Shown here: positions 16,700 to 27,210 of the stretch, piece after piece
Numbering within the stretch: position 1 is the stretch's first letter
Layout: each line of letters begins with the position of its first letter
Source of the DNA: an uncultured Sphingomonadaceae bacterium
GTDB lineage: Bacteria; Pseudomonadota; Alphaproteobacteria; Sphingomonadales; Sphingomonadaceae
DNA: 64,000 bases
Direction of reading: 5' to 3'
Assembly (NCBI GenBank): GCA_947499255.1
Contig: CANMNF010000001.1
Coordinates: 992,001-1,056,000, forward strand
Position numbers and translations under genes: made by a program
The notes under the pieces: model-generated
What the model was told of the DNA's origin: nothing
What the model saw: the letters and a program-made list of their open reading frames with translations, nothing else
The model's database searches: none

Positions 16700-19366
16700 T
16701 TATTCGGCTTTGGCTAAGCTAGCTTTTATGGCGGCAATCGCTTCGTCCGCCTTATCGCCATCCGGACCGCCACCTTGCGCCATATCGGGGCGACCACCGC
16801 CGCCTTTGCCGCCAACAGCTGCAACGCCTGCACGGACCAAATCGACAGCGGTAAAGCGGACAACCAAATCTTGGGTGACCGCCGCCGCTACGGCAGCTTT
16901 GCCGTCATTTACAGCGATAATTGCGGCAACGCCGCTGCCCATGCGCGTTTTTGCGTCATCAAGAAGGCCGCGCAGCTCCTTGGGATTCATGCCGTGTAAC
17001 ACTTGGCCAGAGAAGTTTACGCCGCCAACCTCTTCACTTGCTGCAGGCGCTCCACCAGAGCCGCCGCCACCCAAGGCAAGTGCTTTTTTCGCTTCGGTGA
17101 GTTCTTTTTCGAGCCGCTTACGCTCATCAAGCAATGCCGTGACCCGTTCTTCGACCTCTTCAGGATTGGTCTTGAGCGCGGATGCGACATTCTTCAATGC
17201 GTCTTCACGGCCCACTACCCAGCGACGCGCATCCTCACCTGTCAACGCTTCAATACGCCGCACGCCTGAACTCACTGCGCTTTCGCTTATGATGCGGAAC
17301 AGGCCGATATCACCCGTCGCCCGCACATGGGTGCCGCCGCACAGCTCCACCGAATACGTCCGGCTAGAGCCTTTCCAATCGTTTTCCCCGATAGACAAGA
17401 CGCGCACTTCATCGCCATATTTCTCACCAAAGAGCGCCATTGCCCCCGCTTCGATGGCCTCATCAGGGCTCATCAACCGGGTGACGACTTCGTCATTGCT
17501 ACGAATTTCCGCATTTACTTCCGCTTCAACGGCAGCAATTTCTTCTGCGGTCAGCGCTTTGGGATGCGCGAAATCAAACCGTAAACGATCTTGGGCAACC
17601 AACGATCCTTTTTGCGTGACATGATCGCCTAAATGATTGCGCAGCGCTGCGTGCACAAGGTGCGTGGCTGAATGATTGGCTCTGATCGCGTTGCGGCACA
17701 CCACGTCGACATCTAACCGGATGGTATCATCAACGCTGATTGTGCCTTTCGCTATTTTCCCATGATGGGCGTGCAATCGACCCAAAGGCTTGGAGGTGTC
17801 GCGCACTTCCATCGCAAGGCTATTCTCATCCGAAATGGTGCCAGCATCGCCCGACTGGCCGCCGCTTTCACCATAAAACGGCGTTTGGTTGGTGAGCACG
17901 GTCACTTCCTGACCGGCATCGGCGTGCTGCACTTCCTTGCCATCCACCACGATGGCGACAACGCGCCCCTCGCCCGATGTGGCGGAGTAACCGGTGAATT
18001 CGGTCGCGCCTTCGCGCTCTGCAATATCGAACCACATTTCGCTGTCAGCAGCGGCACCAGAACCTTTCCAGGCTGCGCGCGCAGCTGCTTTTTGCCGCTC
18101 CATCGCAGCGTCAAAACCGGCGCGATCAACGCCAATATCGCGCGCGCGCAAAGCATCTTCGGTCAGGTCATAAGGGAAGCCGAAAGTGTCATACAGTTTA
18201 AAAGCTGTTTCACCGCGAAGACTATCTCCAGCGCTAAGCGAACGGGTTTCTTCATCCAGAAGCCGCAATCCTTTTTCCAGCGTCTGGCGGAAGCGCGTTT
18301 CTTCGCGTTCTAGGACTTCGCCGATCAATGCCTGCGCACGGGACAGTTCAGGATAGTGCTGCCCCATCTCGGTGATCAAGGATGGCACCAATCGATGCAT
18401 CAACGGATCGCTAGCACCGAGCAAATGCGCATGACGCATGGCGCGGCGCATTATGCGGCGAAGCACATAGCCGCGCCCTTCGTTGGAAGGGAGAACTCCA
18501 TCTGCAATCAGGAAACTGGTGGAGCGCAAATGGTCAGCAATGATCCGGTGGCTGGCAAGCTGTTCACCTTCTGCCTTCGCGCCAGCCAGATCTTCACTGG
18601 CCGCGATGAGGTTTTGAAAGGTGTCGGTCTCAAAAACTGAATGCACACCCTGAAGGATGGTCGCAATCCGCTCCAGCCCCATGCCCGTATCAATGCTCGG
18701 CCTTGGAAGATCGCCGATGATGGTATCGCTTTCCTGCACATGCTGCATGAAAACAAGGTTCCAGATTTCGACAAACCGATCACCGTCCTCATCGGGGGAG
18801 CCAGGTGGGCCGCCTGCGATATCAGGACCATGATCCCAGAATATTTCAGAGCTCGGGCCGCATGGCCCATCAGAGCCCATGGCCCAGAAATTATCCTTGG
18901 TAGCGATGCGGATAATCCGCTCATCAGGCAGGCCCGCAATCTTGCGCCACAGATCTGCGGCCTCATCGTCAGTATGGTAGACTGTCACCGTTAGGCGATC
19001 TGCAGGCAAGCCGTAGCCTTTGGTGACAAGATCCCACGCCAGTTCAATTGCGTGGTCTTTGAAATAATCACCAAAGCTGAAATTACCGAGCATTTCGAAT
19101 AAGGTCAGGTGCCTCGCGGTGTAGCCCACATTGTCGAGATCATTATGCTTGCCGCCTGCGCGCACGCATTTCTGGCTCGACGTTGCTCTGGGTGCTGGCG
19201 GTGTTTCCAAGCCGGTAAAAACATTCTTGAATGGCACCATCCCGGCATTGACGAACATTAGCGAGGGATCGTTATAAGGCACGAGCGGCGCCGAGGGCAC
19301 CACTGTGTGATCAGCAGCAGCAAAGTGGTCCAGAAAGGCGCGGCGAATGTCGTTTGTCGAATGCAT
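16700..19366 (-). CDS. alaS: Alanyl-tRNA synthetase
   Basis: Class II synthetase charging tRNA-Ala, 888 residues. N-terminal catalytic core starts [13 protein letters not shown] with motif 1-3 regions (for example [22 protein letters not shown]). The editing domain zinc ligands are visible as HSATH and CGGTH. The C-terminal coiled-coil/C-Ala region ends with a Gly-rich segment [13 protein letters not shown] and [10 protein letters not shown] chose ATG 19366 because the family begins at M-x-STN; an in-frame ATG at 19375 is possible. About 100 bases of intergenic sequence separate its stop from the upstream 59-residue gene on the other strand. Confidence 0.96.
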   Translation of the reverse strand: MHSTNDIRRAFLDHFAAADHTVVPSAPLVPYNDPSLMFVNAGMVPFKNVFTGLETPPAPRATSSQKCVRAGGKHNDLDNVGYTARHLTLFEMLGNFSFGDYFKDHAIELAWDLVTKGYGLPADRLTVTVYHTDDEAADLWRKIAGLPDERIIRIATKDNFWAMGSDGPCGPSSEIFWDHGPDIAGGPPGSPDEDGDRFVEIWNLVFMQHVQESDTIIGDLPRPSIDTGMGLERIATILQGVHSVFETDTFQNLIAASEDLAGAKAEGEQLASHRIIADHLRSTSFLIADGVLPSNEGRGYVLRRIMRRAMRHAHLLGASDPLMHRLVPSLITEMGQHYPELSRAQALIGEVLEREETRFRQTLEKGLRLLDEETRSLSAGDSLRGETAFKLYDTFGFPYDLTEDALRARDIGVDRAGFDAAMERQKAAARAAWKGSGAAADSEMWFDIAEREGATEFTGYSATSGEGRVVAIVVDGKEVQHADAGQEVTVLTNQTPFYGESGGQSGDAGTISDENSLAMEVRDTSKPLGRLHAHHGKIAKGTISVDDTIRLDVDVVCRNAIRANHSATHLVHAALRNHLGDHVTQKGSLVAQDRLRFDFAHPKALTAEEIAAVEAEVNAEIRSNDEVVTRLMSPDEAIEAGAMALFGEKYGDEVRVLSIGENDWKGSSRTYSVELCGGTHVRATGDIGLFRIISESAVSSGVRRIEALTGEDARRWVVGREDALKNVASALKTNPEEVEERVTALLDERKRLEKELTEAKKALALGGGGSGGAPAASEEVGGVNFSGQVLHGMNPKELRGLLDDAKTRMGSGVAAIIAVNDGKAAVAAAVTQDLVVRFTAVDLVRAGVAAVGGKGGGGRPDMAQGGGPDGDKADEAIAAIKASLAKAE

Positions 19367-19453
19367 GACGGGCAATTACTGCTTGCTGGCCTGTGTCACA
19401 AGTCAATTGGTGAACTGCGAAGCGTCTTGTCACACACGGAAACGGAGAAACCA

Positions 19454-19482
19454 GCACTAGCGGGGGTTGAGTTCGCTAGTGC
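19454..19482 (-). terminator. Terminator-like hairpin downstream of recA
   Basis: A perfect 9-bp stem GCACTAGCG (19454-19462) / CGCTAGTGC (19474-19482) lies between recA and alaS. Read on the minus strand it follows the recA stop by about 80 bases and is trailed by TGGTTTCTCCGTTT, a weak T-rich tail. It likely ends recA transcription. Confidence 0.55.
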
Positions 19483-19563
19483 CGGCTCCGGTTTGGTAGG
19501 GCCGTTTGTTTATTGAACAGATCCGCAAAGGACAATTTGCGAGCGGTCCGACCCTCTTGAGGA

Positions 19564-20628
19564 TTAGCTTTCAGAATCCGCGTCCGGTCCTGTCATCATT
19601 TCCTCGGCGACCTCGTCGGTCTTACCGCGAATAGCGGCTTCCAACTTGTCGCAAATCTCGGGATTTTCTTTCAGATAGTTCTTGGAATTTTCGCGGCCTT
19701 GACCAATGCGAATACTATCGTAGCTGAACCAACTACCTGATTTTTCGACAATTCCGGCCTTGACACCGAGATCGAGAATTTCACCAATCTTGGAGATACC
19801 TTCGCCATACATGATATCAAATTCGACCTGCTTGAAAGGCGGTGCGACCTTGTTCTTCACCACTTTCACGCGAGTTGAATTGCCGATCACTTCATCGCGA
19901 TCCTTGATCTGACCGGTGCGGCGAATATCAAGGCGGACCGACGCATAGAATTTCAGCGCATTGCCACCCGTGGTTGTTTCCGGGTTGCCATACATCACTC
20001 CAATTTTCATGCGCAGTTGGTTGATAAAGATCACCATGCATTTTGAACGATTGATCGAACCGGTCAGTTTGCGCAGGCTTTGTGACATCAAACGGGCTTG
20101 CAGGCCGACATGAGCATCGCCCATTTCGCCTTCGATTTCGGCCCGCGGCACCAATGCGGCGACCGAATCGACCACCAGCACATCAATCGCATTGGAGCGC
20201 ACTAGCGTATCGACGATTTCCAAGGCCTGTTCACCGGTATCGGGCTGCGAAACGATCAGCTCGTCGATATCCACACCCAATTTCTTCGCATAAACGGGAT
20301 CCAGCGCATGTTCGGCATCGACAAAGGCCACAGTGCCGCCACCTTTTTGCGCTTCGGCCAGCACATGTAGTGCCAAGGTTGTTTTGCCGGAGCTTTCCGG
20401 GCCATAAATTTCGATCACGCGGCCTTTGGGCAGGCCACCAATACCAAGCGCGATATCCAACCCCAAAGAGCCAGTGGAAATCGATTCCACATTCATCGCC
20501 TCTTTGCTGCCCAGCTTCATCGCTGAGCCTTTGCCGAATGCGCGATCAATCTGCTGTAATGCGGCGTCGAGCGCCTTCTGACGGTCCACTGTCTTTTCCT
20601 TCTCAACGATCTTCAATTGCGCTGCCAT
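19564..20628 (-). CDS. recA: Recombinase RecA
   Basis: DNA strand-exchange ATPase and co-protease for LexA, 354 residues. Walker A is [10 protein letters not shown], the MAW-like region [36 protein letters not shown] is intact, and the C-terminus ends in an acidic tail (TGPDADSES) as usual. ATG 20628 opens the standard N-terminal helix ([21 protein letters not shown]). An SOS box lies 76-91 bases upstream, so it is expected to be LexA-controlled. Divergence from nothing: the next gene upstream is on the same strand but ends at 20774. Confidence 0.98.
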   Translation of the reverse strand: MAAQLKIVEKEKTVDRQKALDAALQQIDRAFGKGSAMKLGSKEAMNVESISTGSLGLDIALGIGGLPKGRVIEIYGPESSGKTTLALHVLAEAQKGGGTVAFVDAEHALDPVYAKKLGVDIDELIVSQPDTGEQALEIVDTLVRSNAIDVLVVDSVAALVPRAEIEGEMGDAHVGLQARLMSQSLRKLTGSINRSKCMVIFINQLRMKIGVMYGNPETTTGGNALKFYASVRLDIRRTGQIKDRDEVIGNSTRVKVVKNKVAPPFKQVEFDIMYGEGISKIGEILDLGVKAGIVEKSGSWFSYDSIRIGQGRENSKNYLKENPEICDKLEAAIRGKTDEVAEEMMTGPDADSES

Positions 20629-20704
20629 GACACGGCCTCCGTCAGCTTTCTAGGGTCATTACCAAGTCTTCAACTGCCATCGGTGTACGCACTTTGTTCC
20701 AAAA

Positions 20705-20719
20705 GAACAAGAGTGGAAC
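20705..20719 (-). promoter_or_regulatory. LexA (SOS) box upstream of recA
   Basis: On the minus strand the sequence is GTTC-CACTCTT-GTTC, exactly the alphaproteobacterial LexA direct-repeat consensus GTTC-N7-GTTC. It lies about 80 bases upstream of the recA ATG. A further GTTC-like half (TTGTTCC, 20694-20700 on the plus strand) is next to it in opposite orientation. Confidence 0.9.
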
Positions 20720-20773
20720 AGAATTTTTGTTGGATTTGTTGATAAAGGGCCCTCACGCCGAGCAGTGTTGGGT

Positions 20774-22384
20774 CTAAGAGGTTGCTGGTTTTGCGCGCCA
20801 TTCCACCGTGCGTTTACCATGGGCGGGAATGCGTATTTCGGTGATATTCTGCCCGTTTTTCAATTCGCTACGGATATCGCGAAATTGCCATTGTGATGGC
20901 GCGCCCAGTTCTAAACGCAAGGTCACCGCATCATCATTGGCATTGGTCAGCACGATGCGCATTTTTGTCCACCGCGTGTTCTCTTCATTGGGACGATGCA
21001 CGGTTAACCTTTCGCAATGTCCCAAAACCTGGCTCGATTGGCCCAGCGCAATCTCGACATCTTGCCCGCTGGCATAATCGCGCAAGCTTTCTTCCCCAAC
21101 CAACAACTCACCGCGCGGGCCGCGTTCAAAAATCGCCATTTGGCCATTGGGGAGCGCGACACCCAGGCCGTGATCTTCGTCATTGGTGGTTTCGATCAGC
21201 ATGGCGGCTCCGATCGGGCCATTTCTGCTGTCCCATGGCGAACAGGCCAGTTCATAGAGCAATTCGCCTTCGACGCTCTCTCTGCGAAGGAAGGCGATTT
21301 GCTTTAGGCCTTGTGCAGCGACGGTGACGGGTTCGGGTACGCGGTAAAGCTTGAGATCGCCGAGGTTTTCTTCTCTGGCTTCCATCCGCTTACTGCCGGT
21401 CACGATGATCTCCTCTCCAGCAGCATCCTCCATAACCATAGAACGCATCATGGGTGGCGGCGGTGCCGGCGCAGATAGTGCGGCGGGAAATTGCACCGGC
21501 GACCCCGCCGCTGTGCTCCCCAGAGGATAGCATGTCAGTTGCAGCCTGCGCGCTCTGGGCGGATCGGACAGGTCTTGATAATCGCTCGTCACCTCAAGCC
21601 GTCCGGCCACCGCCATCAGCTCGGCATCGGGAAAGCTCTGGCCATTATCGTTGAGCAGGGTCAGCCAGCTGACCAGATCGAAGCGAATATCGTCCGAGCT
21701 GCGCCCTTCATGCAAAGTGGCGACATAGTTCGCTTCCCAGTCAAAGCCCCACGCGAGATAGGACAGGGTGACGGTGTAAGTGCCGCCTTCCTCGCTGGCT
21801 GTATCGATGGTAAAGATCGGTTTGGCGGAGAGGCCATCGGGCACCTCGTCAAAGCTCAGCCGCTCCGGAATGCCCGCGCAGCGCACCGCTTCAAAACCAT
21901 CGGGCGTTTGTAAGACGAGGCCGCCATCGGCGCGAGAGCGGATAATCGCACGCTCAGCGACTTCCTCGCCCGTGCCGGGATTGGTGCGGGTGACGGTGAT
22001 GCGGTTGCCAAGCGTGCCATCGATCAGCGCAGCCGGGCTGAGCAGATCGGCATTGCGGTTCTTTTCAATCGTGCCGCCGGGAAGGCCGGTGACGATTGCG
22101 GTGACAGCCACCATGCCTTCTGCCACGCCTTCAAAACGGATGGTCGAACGGCCTTGGGGGAGCGTGACTTGCCGCGTTTCGGAGATCATCGCGAAACCTT
22201 GCGGCCAATCGCGGTTCATGCGGTCGCCAGTGCTACGATTGGGGTCGCGGTAGATGGTGATGGCGGTAGCGCTGGGGGTGGAGGCTTCGACGATCTGGCG
22301 TTGGGGTTCGCGCTCTTGCGCGGTGGCGGTGGTGGTAATGGTGGTAATGGTGGTTAGAGCAATAGATGCCCCGAGGATTGTCAT
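20774..22384 (-). CDS. Secreted DUF4139 protein (first of a tandem pair)
   Basis: Predicted exported protein of 536 residues with the DUF4139 fold (YVTLSYL-type strand motif TVTLSYLAWGFDWEANYVATL is diagnostic of the family's conserved beta region). From ATG 22384 the protein opens with a Thr/Ile-rich hydrophobic signal peptide (MTILGASIALTTITTIT) ending at an Ala-rich ATAQE cleavage site. The open frame continues upstream to 22501, but those residues look non-coding. It follows its paralogue at 22514-23998 in the same operon. DUF4139 proteins are beta-rich and function is not known; an outer-membrane or periplasmic location is inferred. Confidence 0.75.
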   Translation of the reverse strand: MTILGASIALTTITTITTTATAQEREPQRQIVEASTPSATAITIYRDPNRSTGDRMNRDWPQGFAMISETRQVTLPQGRSTIRFEGVAEGMVAVTAIVTGLPGGTIEKNRNADLLSPAALIDGTLGNRITVTRTNPGTGEEVAERAIIRSRADGGLVLQTPDGFEAVRCAGIPERLSFDEVPDGLSAKPIFTIDTASEEGGTYTVTLSYLAWGFDWEANYVATLHEGRSSDDIRFDLVSWLTLLNDNGQSFPDAELMAVAGRLEVTSDYQDLSDPPRARRLQLTCYPLGSTAAGSPVQFPAALSAPAPPPPMMRSMVMEDAAGEEIIVTGSKRMEAREENLGDLKLYRVPEPVTVAAQGLKQIAFLRRESVEGELLYELACSPWDSRNGPIGAAMLIETTNDEDHGLGVALPNGQMAIFERGPRGELLVGEESLRDYASGQDVEIALGQSSQVLGHCERLTVHRPNEENTRWTKMRIVLTNANDDAVTLRLELGAPSQWQFRDIRSELKNGQNITEIRIPAHGKRTVEWRAKPATS

Positions 22385-22513
22385 TGAGAAGATCCGCAGG
22401 CGAGGAAGCAATCCAGCGGCGTTTTGTAACCCGCTCTGGATTGCCGCGTGGCTTCGGCGCTTGCAATAACGAGAGTGGGTGCAAGGAATTAGGGACCACA
22501 TCGCCCTCGCCCC

Positions 22514-23998
22514 CTAAAACTTTGTCTCATACGTTACGCGCACCACACGCTCGCCATTGGCGGGCACCGTCACGCGATAGAGGCGGGTTCCGGCGTTCAA
22601 TTGCTCGCCTTCAACGTCTTCGGCCACAACCCTGTAATCACTCGCCCACCATCCGCGATCAAGGCCCGATTGGCGCATTTCAACCGTTACCGGCTCAGGC
22701 TTGGCGTTGGTGAAAGTGTAGCGCATGGTGGTGCGATAATGATCAATCGCACGGTCAACCTCGACTGTGCGGATCGTTTCCCCATTCACCTTGACGCGGT
22801 AGCGCGCCGAGCGTTCATATTCAGCGGCGGAAATCTTGTCGCGCTTCTCGACCTCGGCCTGCGCAAAGACGTCAAAGGCATCGCCTGTTGTGAGCGACAA
22901 GGTGCTGCCCATAGGCGTGTGGCCAATGCCGTTCTCGCCAATGAATTGCGGATTGCCCTCGCGGTCGCGCTGGTAAAAGCGCACCGTGCCCGCAGGCAAA
23001 GCATCGCCCAGCCCGCCTTCGCGACTAGAGGAAAAGCTGATCGCAGTTTGCACATTGCGCGGCTCGTTCCAGGTGCTGAGCCAACCGACATGGGTCGAGT
23101 AAACACGCGCCGCCGGAACGCCCTGCACATCGAGGAAGCTGACTTGCTTTGTCTGGTTGTTGGCAATCGTGGTGCGGCCATCAATCGGGTAAAGATAGAA
23201 GTCACCCAGCCGCTCGCGCTCAGCCGTTTCGGTGCCGGGGCGTTGCAATTCGCGGCGTGACGGTGCGCGGCCACCAACATTGCCTGCGACCAGCAGTGTA
23301 TCGGCCTGCGTAAAAGTGGTGCCAGTGGTGTTAGTGAGCGTCACCCAGCCCTGCATATCGATGGTGCCACGCGCTTCATCGAACAGCGCAACATAGTCCG
23401 ACGACCAGCCAAGGCCCGGCGTCAGATAGCGGATCGAGGCAGGCCGTGTGCCGCCGCGCGTGGAATTGAGCGTGACCGAAAGTGTCGGGCGGGCGCGCAG
23501 GTTTGGCGGCACCTTGTCAAAGATCACGCGCACAGGCAAGCCATCATCGCGCAGCACTTCGATGCGGTCATCCACACGGATCACCACGCCGCCAGCCGTT
23601 GAGAGCACCTCGGCGCGCTGCGTAGTTTCGCGGCCCGTGGCGAGATTGGTGCGGATCAACGTGACGGTTTGGCCAATGGCTTTTTCCATCAGCTTTTGCG
23701 GAGTCAGCAGATCGAAATCGAAATTCTGTTCAACAATGCCGGTGTCGGCGGCGTTGAAGCTTAATGTTTCAGGCCGGATCATGGCTGAGACATCGGGGAA
23801 GGTTACCGTGCTGCGTCCGCGCTGGATCGGCAATTGGCGGATGTCTTGCACCAGCGCCTGACCATTATTGTAGATCGTCACCGAAAGATCTCCTTGCGCG
23901 CTTGCTTCGTTGGGATCGGTGCTGTCTTGCGCAAGAAGCGGCGACGCTAAAGCGGCGCTGGCGGCAAGAAGGGCAAGGCTGGTGCGGCGTGTAATCAT
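22514..23998 (-). CDS. Secreted DUF4139 protein (second of a tandem pair)
   Basis: A 494-residue paralogue of the preceding gene. N-terminal signal: Arg-containing MITRRTSLALLAASAALASPLLAQD with a clear LAQ-D cleavage site. The N-terminal domain begins LSVTIYNNGQALVQDIRQLP, and the DUF4139 core has TPGLGWSSDYVALFDEARGTIDMQGWVTLTN. The C-terminal beta domain ends PANGERVVRVTYETKF, closely similar to the end of the neighbour (AHGKRTVEWRAKP). The two genes are 129 bases apart with the same orientation and look like an old duplication. Function unknown. Confidence 0.82.
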   Translation of the reverse strand: MITRRTSLALLAASAALASPLLAQDSTDPNEASAQGDLSVTIYNNGQALVQDIRQLPIQRGRSTVTFPDVSAMIRPETLSFNAADTGIVEQNFDFDLLTPQKLMEKAIGQTVTLIRTNLATGRETTQRAEVLSTAGGVVIRVDDRIEVLRDDGLPVRVIFDKVPPNLRARPTLSVTLNSTRGGTRPASIRYLTPGLGWSSDYVALFDEARGTIDMQGWVTLTNTTGTTFTQADTLLVAGNVGGRAPSRRELQRPGTETAERERLGDFYLYPIDGRTTIANNQTKQVSFLDVQGVPAARVYSTHVGWLSTWNEPRNVQTAISFSSSREGGLGDALPAGTVRFYQRDREGNPQFIGENGIGHTPMGSTLSLTTGDAFDVFAQAEVEKRDKISAAEYERSARYRVKVNGETIRTVEVDRAIDHYRTTMRYTFTNAKPEPVTVEMRQSGLDRGWWASDYRVVAEDVEGEQLNAGTRLYRVTVPANGERVVRVTYETKF

Positions 23999-24082
23999 CG
24001 AACAATTCCCCCAAACACGGTGTGACGATATGGCCCATCATCGACTTTACGGCGCCTGAACGTCTTGTTTTGGGGATGCAGA

Positions 24083-26533
24083 CTAACGCGCCTTTGCCGA
24101 GGCAGCCAGAACTTCGGCCACCTTGTCAGCAATCTGTTGTACGCTGAATGGTTTGGGGATGAAATGCATCGCTTCAATATCGATCTGGTCGCGCAATTGC
24201 GCCTCAGCATAGCCGGACATGAACAGGATAGGCAGATCAGGGGCGAGCTTGCGAATTTCGCGCGCCATCGCAGGGCCGTCCATCGCAGGCATCACCACAT
24301 CGCTGACGATCAGATCAAATTGGCTGCCATTCTGGACGATCTCCAACCCTTCATCGCCATCACTTGCAGTGACCACAGTATAACCCTGCCGCGTGAGCGA
24401 GCGTTCCGCCACGGCACGAACCATGTCCTCATCTTCGACCAGCAGGATGGTGCCTCCGCCTGACCAATCGCGCGCTTCTTCTTCGATTTCAGCCGCCGCC
24501 AGCTCTTCCTCGCTGGCATTGTGGACGGGCAGATACATGGTGAAGCGTGCACCCGACACACGACCATCGGCGCCTTTGGCATTGGCGGCAAAAATAAAGC
24601 CGCCCGATTGTTTGACGATGCCATAGACGGTGGACAGGCCCAGCCCTGTACCTTTGCCTTGTTCCTTGGTGGTGAAGAACGGTTCGAATATCTGGCCCAG
24701 CACTTCTGCCGGAATGCCGCCGCCAGTGTCTTCGGCAATCAGCACGGTGTAATCGCCTGCGGGAATGATTTCAGAACCCATGCGGCGGATATCCTTGGCC
24801 GCCACGCGCCTTGTGGAGAAACGCAGCGTACCGCTCGCCCCTTCGCCGCCTTTGCTTTGGATTGCATCGCGCGCATTGACTGCAAGATTGATAATCACCT
24901 GCTCCAATTGCCGCGGATCAGCGCGTACCGGACCAAGATCGCGGTCATGCCGGACATTGAGCGTGATTTTCGCGCCCAAAAGCCGCTTTAACAGCTGGCT
25001 GACTTCAGACAGGACATCGGGCAATTGCAGGATTTCTGGCTGCAAAGTCTGCTGGCGTGAAAAGGCGAGCAATTGCCGCGTCAGGCTGGCTGCGCGGTTG
25101 GAGTTTGCTTTGATCTGCTGGATGTCATCGTAATCGCTATCGCCGGGTGTATGGCGCAGCAGCATCAGATCGCAATATCCTATGATCGCGGTCAGCACAT
25201 TGTTAAAGTCATGCGCGACACCGCCTGCGAGCTGACCCACGGCCTGCATCTTGGTGGCCTGTGCCAATTCCTGTTTGTAACGCGCTTCCTGACTGGTGTC
25301 GGCAAGGCTGAGCAACACCGCTGCCTCGCCCAATCCGCGTACACCGGCCAGCCGCAGACTGATCGGTTCGTCCCCTGTATCGCGCAGCCGTACGGCAATA
25401 TTACCAGAGCTCGCCGGGCCTTGGGCAAAGCGGCGCACGGCATCGGACATCGCGGTCTTGTCACGCGGAACCACAAGATCAGACGGGTAAGGCGGCAGAT
25501 CGCCATCGCGCAGACCAGCCGCGCGGCGGAAAGCGGGATTGGCGAACAGGAAATGTCCATCACGATCCGTCGTCGCCAGGCCCAATGGCAATTGTTCGAG
25601 CAGCGCTTCCAATTGCGCGGCCTGCCCGCGCACTTCGCTGCCCCATCCCCCAAGACCGATCCCGCTATCGATCAACAGCATCAACGCGGGCACTTGGGCG
25701 GACCTGTGTGATCCGGCATCCTCAGCTGGATCTATCAAAGGCACATGGACCAGCGTTTGCGGCGAGCCTTTGCGCCCTTCGCGCGCGAAGAATATTCGCT
25801 CGCGTTCGTCAGAGCGCAGCAGGCCGACAAAATCCTGCCCCACAAGGCTGGCCGTGTCATCGCCGCTGGCTCTGCGCGCCATCACCGGATTGACCGCGCG
25901 AATGGCGCCATCAGGGCCAACCATTGCCACCGCAATTCCCGCCGCGCCCAAAACGCGCCCAAACAATCCGGTAATATAAGTGCCCACATTGGCGAGTGGA
26001 TCTTGCTGCAATTCCTGCCGCATCAGCCACACACAGTATTCGTCTCCTGCCCCGGCGCGGGTGGTTGAGACTTTCCAGGCGACATCCCCCGCTTTGATAA
26101 CAACCGGTTCCCCGCCATCGCCATCGCGCCACGCCGCGCGCGCCAGCCGGACAAGCGCTTCGCCATCATGATCGGACAGGGGCAGCTTTGGCGGCGCATG
26201 AGCAGTGCCAAATGCGTCATCAAAAACGCTATTGGCGCACACCAACCGGTTTGCCCGGTCGGTAACCGCCATGGCAGAGCGGGAATGCTCCATCGCGGCC
26301 AAAGCAACGGACCAATCGGGCAGGATATCGGAAGTGCCCGCTTCGATCTTGGGGCTAGCGCGCAAAGCAGTCATCGCGATCAGGCCCAGCACCATCAGAC
26401 CACCCGCAAATGCCAACGTGACAATCGCACTGCCACTGACAAATTGGATAAGCGCAACGCTCGCCAAAACGGCCGCCGCGATGGCGAGCGAATCAGTTAA
26501 ACGGCGTTTGGGCTGCAAATGGCTGAAACTCAT
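24083..26533 (-). CDS. cckA: Cell-cycle hybrid histidine kinase CckA
   Basis: A 816-residue hybrid sensor kinase. Two hydrophobic N-terminal segments (about residues 15-55) are followed by PAS-like regions, a HisKA box with His441 in GGVAHDFNNVLTAIIGYCD, a HATPase domain (NLAVNARDAI, GTGLGLSTVYGIVKQSGG), and a C-terminal receiver with phospho-acceptor Asp745 in DLIVSDVVMPAMDG. This architecture and the HDFNN box are typical of CckA, which sends phosphate through ChpT to CtrA and CpdR. ATG 26533 overlaps the stop of the upstream DUF2062 gene by 4 bases, which fixes the start; codons upstream lie inside that gene. Confidence 0.9.
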   Translation of the reverse strand: MSFSHLQPKRRLTDSLAIAAAVLASVALIQFVSGSAIVTLAFAGGLMVLGLIAMTALRASPKIEAGTSDILPDWSVALAAMEHSRSAMAVTDRANRLVCANSVFDDAFGTAHAPPKLPLSDHDGEALVRLARAAWRDGDGGEPVVIKAGDVAWKVSTTRAGAGDEYCVWLMRQELQQDPLANVGTYITGLFGRVLGAAGIAVAMVGPDGAIRAVNPVMARRASGDDTASLVGQDFVGLLRSDERERIFFAREGRKGSPQTLVHVPLIDPAEDAGSHRSAQVPALMLLIDSGIGLGGWGSEVRGQAAQLEALLEQLPLGLATTDRDGHFLFANPAFRRAAGLRDGDLPPYPSDLVVPRDKTAMSDAVRRFAQGPASSGNIAVRLRDTGDEPISLRLAGVRGLGEAAVLLSLADTSQEARYKQELAQATKMQAVGQLAGGVAHDFNNVLTAIIGYCDLMLLRHTPGDSDYDDIQQIKANSNRAASLTRQLLAFSRQQTLQPEILQLPDVLSEVSQLLKRLLGAKITLNVRHDRDLGPVRADPRQLEQVIINLAVNARDAIQSKGGEGASGTLRFSTRRVAAKDIRRMGSEIIPAGDYTVLIAEDTGGGIPAEVLGQIFEPFFTTKEQGKGTGLGLSTVYGIVKQSGGFIFAANAKGADGRVSGARFTMYLPVHNASEEELAAAEIEEEARDWSGGGTILLVEDEDMVRAVAERSLTRQGYTVVTASDGDEGLEIVQNGSQFDLIVSDVVMPAMDGPAMAREIRKLAPDLPILFMSGYAEAQLRDQIDIEAMHFIPKPFSVQQIADKVAEVLAASAKAR

Positions 26534-27093
26534 TCGCCAGCATTTAGCAGCTTTGTATGCCCAGGTCGCCTCGACCAGCGACGAGCGACAAGAAAACGCC
26601 ACAGAAAGCTTGCCAGCAAATAACCAACCGAAGCCGTCACCACAGATAGCACGATAAAACCAAATGCAGTCACCCCGGCAGTTTGCAAAAACCAGCCAAA
26701 ATCGCTCCAAAATCCCGATTTCATGCTTTCATTGGCAGCGCCCAACATGGCCGCATCCGCTTTTAGCACAAATGCGCCGGTTTTGTTGGCCATCACCAGC
26801 CAAAAAGGCACCGTGAAGGGATTGGTCACAAAGGTAATCAAAGCTGCCACCGGCACATTTGCACGGGCAGGCAAAGCCAGAAAAGCGGCGAGAAATATCT
26901 GTCCAAACGGTACGATAAAGGCTGCGAAAAGGCCCAGAGCCACGCCGCGCGGTACAGACCGCCGGGTAAAGCGCCACAGGTCAGAGCGCGCAAAGCGATG
27001 GGCAATAGGCGCAAGCCATTTGTTGCGCGCCATCTCATCGCGTTTGGGCATCCGGGGTGTCCGGGCCGCAATCCAGTTTTTCGCACGCTTCAT
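26530..27093 (-). CDS. DUF2062 membrane protein
   Basis: A 187-residue inner-membrane protein. The DUF2062 signature is seen in RRSVPRGVALGLFAAFIVPFGQI and VTNPFTVPFWLVM, with about three or four hydrophobic helices and a Lys/Arg-rich N-terminus and C-terminus. Start at ATG 27093 gives MKRAKNW; an earlier in-frame codon at 27123 is less likely. It overlaps cckA by ATGA, so the two are co-translated. DUF2062 is found with glycosyltransferase-type genes elsewhere; here the coupling to cckA is the notable context. Function unknown. Confidence 0.8.
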   Translation of the reverse strand: MKRAKNWIAARTPRMPKRDEMARNKWLAPIAHRFARSDLWRFTRRSVPRGVALGLFAAFIVPFGQIFLAAFLALPARANVPVAALITFVTNPFTVPFWLVMANKTGAFVLKADAAMLGAANESMKSGFWSDFGWFLQTAGVTAFGFIVLSVVTASVGYLLASFLWRFLVARRWSRRPGHTKLLNAGE

Positions 27094-27210
27094 TGCGGGG
27101 GCGCTCTTACACCTTTCAAGCAAAGTGGGAATGCGGAATTAAACCGAAAGTGCACAACCTTCGCTTAACAAACAGATGGGGACGCAGAAAAAATAATCCA
27201 GCGGAGAATT

